Positions 8,463 through 14,732 of a DNA stretch of 30,447 nt are shown piece after piece. Origin of the DNA: Candidatus Cloacimonadota bacterium (GTDB taxonomy: Bacteria > Cloacimonadota > Cloacimonadia > Cloacimonadales > TCS61). The stretch's first letter is position 1, and each line of letters begins with the position of its first letter. The notes under the pieces were generated by a model. That model saw only the letters and a list, made by a program, of their open reading frames with translations, was not told the origin of the DNA and ran no database searches. Both the position numbers and the translations under genes were made by a program. The stretch covers positions 7,693 through 38,139 of the forward strand of contig JAOZPK010000002.1 of the NCBI GenBank assembly GCA_029932755.1, given 5' to 3'.

Positions 8463-9498
8463 ATTTCAGTAATTTTCTCAATAGGAATACAAATTTTTCT
8501 ATATCCTGTTGTTGAGTATCAAATGACGTCATCCATCTAACTTCAGATTTATGTTCATCCCACATATAAAAAAAGAATTTTTCTTGTAATCTTGGAATTA
8601 TTTCAGATGGAACAATTGCAAAAACACCATTTGCTTCCACTTTCTGAGTTATCTGTATTCGTGGAAATTCTGCAACACTCTCCGCCAGGATCTTTGCCAT
8701 TTTATTAGCATGCTTAGCATTCTTCTTCCAAAGATCATTAGAAAGAAGCGTTGTAAATTGTACTGCCATGAATCTCATTTTAGAAGCCAATTGCATTCCC
8801 TGTTTACGGTAATATTTAAAATTATTTGATATTTTTTTATTGAAAAATATTATTGCTTCTGCATTCATAGCTCCATTCTTAGTTAAACCTAAAGAAAGGA
8901 CATCGACACCAACATCAGCAGTAATCTCACATAGGCTAATATCTAAATTTACAGCAGCATTGCAAAGTCTCGCTCCATCCATATGAACTAACATTCTATT
9001 TTTATGTGCATAATCAGTAATATCTCTTATTTCATTTTGAGTATATACTGTACCCATTTCTGTAACTTGAGCAATTGAGATCACTTTTGGTTGCGAATGA
9101 TGTTCGAAATCAAATCCATGCATGTGATATTTTATTTTCTCAATTGTAAGTTTGCCATTCTCGGTAGGAATAGAAAGCAGCTTACATCCGGTAAACTTTT
9201 CCGGGGCTCCACATTCATCAACGTTTATATGAGCCGTCTCTGCACATATAATTGAGTTATATGATTCGGTTAACATCTTTAACGCAAGCACATTTGACCC
9301 AGTACCATTGAATGTAAAATAGACATCAATCTCTTTACCAAAATGTTCTTTGATCTTAATAATTGCATTTTGTGTGTAAATATCATCTCCATATGCAATA
9401 CAATGCCCAATATTTGCATTTTGCATCGCCGTTAATACATCTGGATGAATTCCCGCATTATTATCACTGGCAAAACCACGCTTCAGTTCATCTCTCAT
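8461..9498 (-). CDS. ltaE: Low-specificity L-threonine aldolase (PLP enzyme)
   Basis: A 345-residue fold-type I PLP enzyme that splits L-threonine or L-allo-threonine into glycine and acetaldehyde in the cytoplasm. Visible features are FNGTGSN (63-69) for phosphate binding, H90 in AETAHIN for ring stacking, HMDGAR (172-177, D174 to the pyridine nitrogen) and the Schiff-base lysine K207 in LGLTKNGA. The length is typical of the family. The ATG has GAAGGGA upstream on the minus strand. It stands alone between two bidirectional terminators. Other beta-eliminating lyases of this family (for example phenylserine aldolase) cannot be excluded. Confidence 0.87.
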   Translation of the reverse strand: MRDELKRGFASDNNAGIHPDVLTAMQNANIGHCIAYGDDIYTQNAIIKIKEHFGKEIDVYFTFNGTGSNVLALKMLTESYNSIICAETAHINVDECGAPEKFTGCKLLSIPTENGKLTIEKIKYHMHGFDFEHHSQPKVISIAQVTEMGTVYTQNEIRDITDYAHKNRMLVHMDGARLCNAAVNLDISLCEITADVGVDVLSLGLTKNGAMNAEAIIFFNKKISNNFKYYRKQGMQLASKMRFMAVQFTTLLSNDLWKKNAKHANKMAKILAESVAEFPRIQITQKVEANGVFAIVPSEIIPRLQEKFFFYMWDEHKSEVRWMTSFDTQQQDIEKFVFLLRKLLK

Positions 9499-9564
9499 AA
9501 TTTCCCTTCTTTTGTATATTTGAGCTTTTAATATTATTCTCTATATTTTTGTCAAACCACAAAT

Positions 9565-9597
9565 AAAAAAAGCACCGCTAAATTGCGGTGCTTTTTT
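9565..9597. terminator. Bidirectional terminator downstream of the DUF5684 gene
   Basis: A strong GC-rich stem of AGCACCGC / GCGGTGCT with a six-base TAAATT loop, flanked by an A tract and a T tract. On the minus strand it ends the DUF5684 transcript and isolates it from the aldolase gene. Confidence 0.88.
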
Positions 9598-9612
9598 ATA
9601 AAATTATTTATC

Positions 9613-10005
9613 TTAGGTTTGAACTACAATTTCTCTTTTTATTGGCGTATATTCGGCATCACTAAATCCAAGCATTGGGAAGAAAATAAGTGGTAATAAA
9701 AGTAATCCAAATCCATAGCCAACACCTTTACCGAATGATTTTGCGAGTTCAAATATTACAATTATTGCACAAATAATATTTGCAAATGGTACAATAACAA
9801 TCAAGATAATCCACCAACCAGGTCTTCTTACAATCTCTAACCATAATATCATATTATAAATTGGGATAAATGCTCCCCATCCTGGTTTACCTGCTTTTTC
9901 AAATATCTTCCATAGCCCAACCACGGAAACGAGCCAAACAACAAAGAATAAAAAAGTTACAAATCCTCCACCACCTTTTGCCACTGTAAATAACAATGAA
10001 TTCAT
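9613..10005 (-). CDS. DUF5684 small membrane protein
   Basis: A 130-residue protein with three to four hydrophobic segments (about 13-33, 48-60, 66-86, 95-113). Between them are motifs I recognise from DUF5684: KIFEKAGKPGWGAFIPIYN, then PGWWIILIVIVPFANI, ELAKSFGKG and a terminal FPMLGFSDAEY. The molecular function is not known to me. Members often sit near signal-peptidase-like genes, which is not the case here. A strong AGGAGG precedes the ATG on the minus strand, and a promoter with a perfect -35 lies upstream, so it is transcribed alone. Confidence 0.82.
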   Translation of the reverse strand: MNSLLFTVAKGGGGFVTFLFFVVWLVSVVGLWKIFEKAGKPGWGAFIPIYNMILWLEIVRRPGWWIILIVIVPFANIICAIIVIFELAKSFGKGVGYGFGLLLLPLIFFPMLGFSDAEYTPIKREIVVQT

Positions 10006-10034
10006 AAATACATCCTCCTTTTTTTATGGAACAA

Positions 10035-10062
10035 TTAGTAGATTTGTATTTTGCAATGTCAA
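10035..10062 (-). promoter_or_regulatory. Candidate promoter of the DUF5684 gene
   Basis: On the minus strand a perfect TTGACA (10057-10062) is followed after 16 bases by TACTAA (10035-10040), which is a weak -10. The start codon is 30 bases further on. Confidence 0.45.
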
Positions 10063-10147
10063 GAGTTTTACTTAAGTTAATTATTATTTTTTAATTAAAT
10101 GCTTTTATGCTTATTTTATAGCCTTATCTTTTAGGTTAATTTTTATA

Positions 10148-10174
10148 TTGACATTTTAACTATGGAGTTAAAAT
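10148..10174 (+). promoter_or_regulatory. umuD promoter
   Basis: TTGACA (10148-10153) is followed by TAAAAT (10169-10174) with a short 15-base spacer, or by AATATT (10172-10177) with 18. The start codon at 10212 lies about 35 bases downstream. This argues against the in-frame TTG at 10176, which would fall inside or at the edge of the promoter. A palindrome fills the spacer. Confidence 0.55.
10154..10173 (+). promoter_or_regulatory. Candidate SOS (LexA-type) operator upstream of umuD
   Basis: A perfect 7-bp inverted repeat, TTTTAAC-N6-GTTAAAA, occupies the spacer of the umuD promoter and overlaps its -10. A repressor bound here would block RNA polymerase. The arms recall the AAC...GTT core of Gram-positive SOS boxes (GAAC-N4-GTTC) but with a six-base spacing. 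Assignment to LexA is inferred from the SOS genes downstream. No lexA lies in the window. Confidence 0.5.
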
Positions 10175-10211
10175 ATTGAATTATAAGATATGGGAGTTAA
10201 GGATAAAAATT

Positions 10212-10673
10212 ATGAGAAACAACATATTAAAACACAAAATAAGTGATACAATTACAAATATTTCCCATTGTAAAATATCCACACCTCTACCACGACCTCT
10301 TCTTGGAAATGAAGTACCTGCCGGCTTTCCTTCTCCTGCACAAGATTACATTGAAGAGAATCTTGATCTAAATGAACATCTCATTTCTCATCCTTCGGCA
10401 ACATATTTTGTAAAAGTTGAAGGATATTCCATGGTAGATGCAGGAATTTATTCGGGAGATATCCTCATTGTTGATAGAGCCGTAGAGCCAACTCACAAAA
10501 AGATTGTGATTGCTGTTGTTGACGGTGAACTTACGGTAAAACGACTTTATAAGAAAAGCGGGAAATGGTTTCTTGCTCCTGAAAATTCCGAATTCGAACC
10601 TCTCGAAATTACCCGTGATATAAATTTTCATATTTGGGGAGTGGTCATATATTCCATTCATAAGATGAAATAA
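10212..10673 (+). CDS. umuD: UmuD-like SOS mutagenesis protein (S24 self-cleaving)
   Basis: A 153-residue LexA/UmuD-fold protease that, after RecA-stimulated self-cleavage, partners with UmuC to form translesion polymerase V. The cleavage site is A37-G38 within EVPAGFPSPAQDY (the E. coli protein has Cys-Gly). The nucleophile is S73 in GYSMVDAGI and the general base is K110 in GELTVKRL. The S-K spacing of 37 equals that of E. coli UmuD. I chose the ATG at 10212, which has AAGGA about ten bases upstream. An in-frame TTG at 10176 would add 12 residues but overlaps the promoter. It is two bases upstream of umuC. Confidence 0.92.
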   Translation: MRNNILKHKISDTITNISHCKISTPLPRPLLGNEVPAGFPSPAQDYIEENLDLNEHLISHPSATYFVKVEGYSMVDAGIYSGDILIVDRAVEPTHKKIVIAVVDGELTVKRLYKKSGKWFLAPENSEFEPLEITRDINFHIWGVVIYSIHKMK

Positions 10674-10675
10674 CA

Positions 10676-11956
10676 ATGTCAAAGAATACTGTCGCTTTAG
10701 TTGATTGCAACAACTTTTATGCTTCCTGCGAAAAAGTATTTAACCCACATTTAGCAGATAAACCGGTAGGGATTTTATCCAATAATGATGGTATCATTGT
10801 TGCTCTTTCCAATGAATTGAAAAAATTGGGAATTTCTCGAGGAACTGCTGCTTTCAAAATTAATAAACATTTTATAAAAAAGCATGATATCAAGCTGTTT
10901 TCCTCAAATTATACATTATACGGTGATATGTCTGCCAGGGTTATGAATACATTATCATCATTCACACCCGATCTTGAAATATATTCTATTGATGAAGCAT
11001 TTCTTTCCCTATCAGGTTTTGAACATTTGGATCTTACAGATTATGGCAGACAAATTAAAAAAACCGTGTGGTTGCATACTGGATTACCAGTTTCGGTGGG
11101 AATTGGACCGACTAAAACTCTGGCAAAAATTGCAAACCGTTTTGCCAAAAAACATAATTTTGCGGAAGGTGTCTTTGATATAACAAAACATCCCGACAAA
11201 GATAAAATCCTACGCTGGATTGAAGTGGGACATATTTGGGGTGTGGGAAGACAATATGCCAAGATGCTGTGCCGCAATGGCATCACAAATGCATATGAAC
11301 TCACTCAGGTTCCAGATAATTGGGTGCAAAAAAAAATGACTATTATTGGTCTGCGTTTAGTAAAAGAACTGCGTGGGATTTCCTGCATTGATCTGGAAAT
11401 AGATATAAAACCAAAGAAAGAGATAGTGTCATCCAAATCATTCGGGAATCCGGTAACCGAACTACAGGATTTGATGGAGGCAATTTCCGATTACTGCAGT
11501 GTAGCTGTGAAGAAACTACGTTCACAAAACCAGGTAGCTTCGCTTGTTATTGTATTTCTTTCTACAAATCGTTTTAAGAACGAGCCGCAATATGCAAATT
11601 ATGCCAAAGTACGCCTTCCTCTCCCCTCTGCTTACACTCCAGATTTTATTCATGCTGCCAATAGAATTATAAAGAAGATATATCGTCCCGGATACAAATA
11701 TAAGAAAGTTGGAGTAATGCTTGCTGATATTATGCATCAAAGTAAAACTCCGCTCGATTTTTTCCAGCCTACATATCTGGACGATTACCGTAAAGTTATT
11801 ATGGACTGCATGGATGATATAAATAATAAAATGGGATCACATAAAATTACTTATGCTTCTGCCGGTATAAAAAAGCCATGGCAAATGAAGAGAGAAAAAC
11901 TTACTCCCAGCTATACAACAAGTTGGAAACATATTCCGGTGGTAAAAGCAATATGA
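10676..11956 (+). CDS. umuC: UmuC, Y-family DNA polymerase V catalytic subunit
   Basis: A 426-residue translesion polymerase, close to the 422 of E. coli UmuC. Catalytic acids are D10 (VALVDCNNFYASCE) and D106/E107 (YSIDEAFLSL). The palm and fingers are followed by helix-hairpin-helix thumb motifs (HIWGVGRQYAKML), a little finger and a C-terminal DUF4113-type tail (about 370-424, ending SYTTSWKHIPVV). The stretch QSKTPLDFF near residue 355 sits where UmuC carries its beta-clamp-binding peptide. It starts two bases after umuD, and its TGA overlaps the dinB ATG (ATGA), so the three genes are translationally coupled. Confidence 0.95.
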   Translation: MSKNTVALVDCNNFYASCEKVFNPHLADKPVGILSNNDGIIVALSNELKKLGISRGTAAFKINKHFIKKHDIKLFSSNYTLYGDMSARVMNTLSSFTPDLEIYSIDEAFLSLSGFEHLDLTDYGRQIKKTVWLHTGLPVSVGIGPTKTLAKIANRFAKKHNFAEGVFDITKHPDKDKILRWIEVGHIWGVGRQYAKMLCRNGITNAYELTQVPDNWVQKKMTIIGLRLVKELRGISCIDLEIDIKPKKEIVSSKSFGNPVTELQDLMEAISDYCSVAVKKLRSQNQVASLVIVFLSTNRFKNEPQYANYAKVRLPLPSAYTPDFIHAANRIIKKIYRPGYKYKKVGVMLADIMHQSKTPLDFFQPTYLDDYRKVIMDCMDDINNKMGSHKITYASAGIKKPWQMKREKLTPSYTTSWKHIPVVKAI

Positions 11957-13059
11957 CTAAAACAAGAAAGATAATTCACGTTGATATGGACGCATTTTTT
12001 GCTGCTGTAGAAATTCGGGATCATCCTGAATATAAAGGAAAACCGATTATTGTAGGAGGGAAACCGAACAGTCGTGGTGTAGTTTCAACTTGTTCTTATG
12101 AAGCCAGGAAATATGGGATACATTCTGCGATGCCAAGTTTTATGGCATATAAATTGTGTCCGCATGCCATCTTTGTACGTGGCAGATTTGATGCGTACAG
12201 AGAAGCATCTGAACAGGTAAAGGAAATATTTTATGAATATTCCGACTTGGTAGAACCAGTTTCTATTGATGAAGCATATATTGATGTTACAGAAAATAAA
12301 AAAGATATTGCATCAGCTACACAGATCGCTATAGAAATTAGGAGAAAGATATTTAACAAAACCAAACTCACAGCATCGGCAGGTGTTTCCTATAATAAAT
12401 TTTTAGCAAAGATCGCTTCTGATATGAATAAACCTGATGGTTTAATGGTTGTAACTCCTTTGAAAGCGAGACAAGTATTGGAGGATCTTCCAATTGGTAA
12501 ATTTCATGGGATTGGAAAGGTAAGCGAAAAAAAAATGAATATGCTAGGAATAAGAACTGGTAAAGATTTGAAAGAGCGAACATTGAAAGAGTTGATGAAG
12601 CATTTTGGAAAGGTTGGAAGTTATTATTATAACATTGTACGAGGAATTGATGATAGAGAAGTAACTACAGAGAGAATTAGAAAATCTTTGGGACATGAAC
12701 GTACATTTGCAAAGGATATAAGTGATATAAATAAAATGGTGGAGATCATAAATAAACTCGGCGATAAAATAAGTAAACAGATGCAGGAAAGAAAATTCAA
12801 GGCAAAAACTTTGACACTTAAAATCAAATATGCAAATTTCGATCTTGTGAGTAGAAGTAAAACGCTTGATATCCCATTTGATAGAGATAATGTGATCAAT
12901 CATTTAGGAAGAAAATTGCTTCTGGAAACTTTGGGACCTAAATGTAAAATCCGTCTTTTGGGTTTGAGTGTTTCTAATCTTATGTGGGAGAATGATAAAA
13001 GGGATAAACAAGAACTTTTTACGTTTTTTAGATCAGAGATGCCGATAATTAAATTGTAA
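11953..13059 (+). CDS. dinB: DinB, Y-family DNA polymerase IV
   Basis: A 368-residue error-prone polymerase that extends past damaged bases. Metal-binding acids are D11 (HVDMDAFFAAVE) and D106/E107 (VSIDEAYIDV). The likely steric gate is F16, and the thumb motif GKFHGIGKVSEKKM is present. Near the end, QELFTFF (353-359) looks like a beta-clamp-binding motif. A longer reading frame opens at 11878, but its first 25 codons lie entirely inside umuC. The ATG at 11953 overlapping the umuC stop gives the canonical N-terminus. Having Pol V and Pol IV genes fused into one operon is uncommon and suggests joint induction by DNA damage. Confidence 0.95.
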   Translation: MTKTRKIIHVDMDAFFAAVEIRDHPEYKGKPIIVGGKPNSRGVVSTCSYEARKYGIHSAMPSFMAYKLCPHAIFVRGRFDAYREASEQVKEIFYEYSDLVEPVSIDEAYIDVTENKKDIASATQIAIEIRRKIFNKTKLTASAGVSYNKFLAKIASDMNKPDGLMVVTPLKARQVLEDLPIGKFHGIGKVSEKKMNMLGIRTGKDLKERTLKELMKHFGKVGSYYYNIVRGIDDREVTTERIRKSLGHERTFAKDISDINKMVEIINKLGDKISKQMQERKFKAKTLTLKIKYANFDLVSRSKTLDIPFDRDNVINHLGRKLLLETLGPKCKIRLLGLSVSNLMWENDKRDKQELFTFFRSEMPIIKL

Positions 13060-13112
13060 CTCAAAACTCTGTCTTTAAGGATTTTGGAAATGAGATTATG
13101 TCCCTTGTTCGC

Positions 13113-13130
13113 ATCCGGCAACTGCCGGAT
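13113..13130. repeat. REP-like palindrome between dinB and the SRAP gene
   Basis: ATCCGGCA-AC-TGCCGGAT is an 8-bp perfect inverted repeat in an otherwise AT-rich 130-base gap. No T tract follows on either strand, so it is not a standard terminator. It is much more GC-rich than its surroundings, like the dispersed repeats further right. Confidence 0.55.
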
Positions 13131-13189
13131 AGTGTACACAATTAGGTTACTAAGTCCAACTTATCAACCAGAAATGAACTGGAGGATTT

Positions 13190-13843
13190 ATGTGTGGAAG
13201 ATTCGCACTCTACAGTAGTTTTCAAGCAATTAAAAATTATGCAGACCTATTAAATGAGATCGGTGAAATAGATGTAAACTACAACGTTGCACCAGGGCAG
13301 GAAATACCAATCATAATAAATAAAAATCAGCAGAATATTCTGAAATCATGTAAATGGGGTTTCATTCCTTTCTGGGCAAAAGATGAAAAAATTGGTTATA
13401 AACTCATTAATACAAGAAGTGAGACTATTACAGAAAAACCAAGTTTTAAATTTGCTTTCCAGCATAGACGATGTCTTATTCCTGCAAATGGATTTTATGA
13501 ATGGAGAAAAGACGATAAACAACCATTTTATATAAGCTTGAGAGATAGAGAGTTATTCTCATTTGCAGGGATTTGGGAGATTTGGAAATCTCCCGCTGGA
13601 AAGCAAATTTTCTCGTGTTCCATTATTACAACTTCTCCAAATGAAAAACTAATAAATATTCATCATCGCATGCCGGTTATTTTACAAAAAAAGCAAGAAG
13701 AAACGTGGTTATTAGAATATGATGGTGAAATTTTGCAAAAACTTCTTACTTCTTATCCGAGTGAAGAAATGCTATTTCATCCTGTTTCATTTGAAATAAA
13801 CTCTGTGAAAAATAACTATCGTAAATTGACCGAAGCAATTTAA
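13190..13843 (+). CDS. yedK: SRAP-domain protein (YedK/HMCES), abasic-site shield
   Basis: A 217-residue protein that forms a covalent link between its N-terminal cysteine and abasic sites in single-stranded DNA, protecting them during replication. After Met removal, C2 of MCGRF is the reactive residue. Other active-site positions are N74/R76 in INTRSET, E104 in GFYEW and H158 in IHHRMPVIL, matching the known SRAP set. GGAGG is at 13181-13185. It sits directly after the translesion polymerases and before addB/addA, so its DNA-damage role agrees with its neighbours. Confidence 0.93.
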   Translation: MCGRFALYSSFQAIKNYADLLNEIGEIDVNYNVAPGQEIPIIINKNQQNILKSCKWGFIPFWAKDEKIGYKLINTRSETITEKPSFKFAFQHRRCLIPANGFYEWRKDDKQPFYISLRDRELFSFAGIWEIWKSPAGKQIFSCSIITTSPNEKLINIHHRMPVILQKKQEETWLLEYDGEILQKLLTSYPSEEMLFHPVSFEINSVKNNYRKLTEAI

Positions 13844-13900
13844 ATTACTTTTCTAATAATCTTAATACCATTTTATAATAAAACAACTTGCATTATTGAA

Positions 13901-13921
13901 TTCACAAAATATCTTTGTGAA
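13901..13921. repeat. Inverted repeat downstream of the SRAP gene
   Basis: TTCACAAA-N5-TTTGTGAA is a perfect 8-bp inverted repeat. No T tract follows, so it may be an operator or a rho-dependent hairpin rather than a classical terminator. Confidence 0.4.
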
Positions 13922-14005
13922 AGAAATAAGATAAGAAAATAGATGAAAAGTAGCATGGATATTCATGCCCGTGTAAGAGAGAAGTAGAAGCTGTATAAAT
14001 TAATA

Positions 14006-14026
14006 CCTTACGAACTATTCGTAAGG
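14006..14026 (+). promoter_or_regulatory. Leader hairpin before the DUF554-addBA operon
   Basis: CCTTACGAA-CTA-TTCGTAAGG is a perfect 9-bp stem with a 3-base loop. Its right arm contains AAGG of a potential Shine-Dalgarno (AAGGAGAG), about 20 bases before the ATG at 14049. It could shield ribosome entry or be a repressor site. The role is unproven. Confidence 0.4.
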
Positions 14027-14048
14027 AGAGATTTAGTAAGAGAGAAAT

Positions 14049-14732
14049 ATGATAGGAACACTCATTAATGTAGGCACAATCATTATTGGCAGCATTATTG
14101 GTTTGATACTGCATACTAGACTTTCCAAACGTTTTACTGAAGTTGCCTTTCAAGGAATTGGTATTTTCACTATATTTCTGGGGATTGCAATGGCTCTGAA
14201 ATCAGATGCTTATTTACTTATCGTACTCAGTTTGATATCTGGCTCCCTGATTGGAGAAGCTCTCAATATCGAATTGTGGATGAATCGACTCAGTGAAAAA
14301 TTGAAAATACGATTAAAAAGTAAGAATAACAAATTTTCAGAAGGATTAGTTACTGCTTTTCTTCTTTTCTGTATGGGTTCAATGACTATTCTTGGAGCGA
14401 TCGAAGAAGGATTAGGCGGCAAACCAAATCTGCTGCTCACTAAAGCGATCATGGATGGATTCGGTTCTATTGCTCTCTCTTCTGCGCTGGGAATCGGTGT
14501 AATGTTCTCTGTGATTCCATTGTTTATCTATCAGGGTGGACTCACTCTACTCACTTCTGTTTTTGGAAATTATTTTAGCGAATTCTATATTAATAATCTT
14601 TCTTCGGTTGGTGGTATTTTGCTAATTGGTTTGGGGTTTCGTATTTTAGAGATCAAACAGATCAGAGTACTAAATATGTTGCCGGCTTTAATGATTATTT
14701 TACTTCTAACCTGGATTAAAAGTCTGTTATGA
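14049..14732 (+). CDS. DUF554 (YqgA/YdfK) membrane protein
   Basis: A 227-residue polytopic inner-membrane protein with about six hydrophobic segments. It begins MIGTLINVGTIIIGSIIGL, and has SLISGSLIGEALNIE and CMGSMTILGAIEEGLGG, all characteristic of DUF554. Function is not established in general; some relatives are suspected transporters. Its 3' end overlaps the addB start (TTATGA), so it is translationally coupled to a double-strand-break repair enzyme. This may reflect simple packing or a real link. Confidence 0.85.
   Translation: MIGTLINVGTIIIGSIIGLILHTRLSKRFTEVAFQGIGIFTIFLGIAMALKSDAYLLIVLSLISGSLIGEALNIELWMNRLSEKLKIRLKSKNNKFSEGLVTAFLLFCMGSMTILGAIEEGLGGKPNLLLTKAIMDGFGSIALSSALGIGVMFSVIPLFIYQGGLTLLTSVFGNYFSEFYINNLSSVGGILLIGLGFRILEIKQIRVLNMLPALMIILLLTWIKSLL

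Noticed and set aside
10176..10211. TTG start of umuD giving 12 extra residues
   Set aside because: It falls at the -10 of the promoter. The ATG at 10212 has a good ribosome site and a normal UmuD length.
11878..11952. Longer dinB reading frame starting inside umuC
   Set aside because: The extra 25 residues are umuC DNA read in another frame and have no DinB resemblance. The ATG at 11953 overlapping the umuC TGA gives the standard N-terminus.
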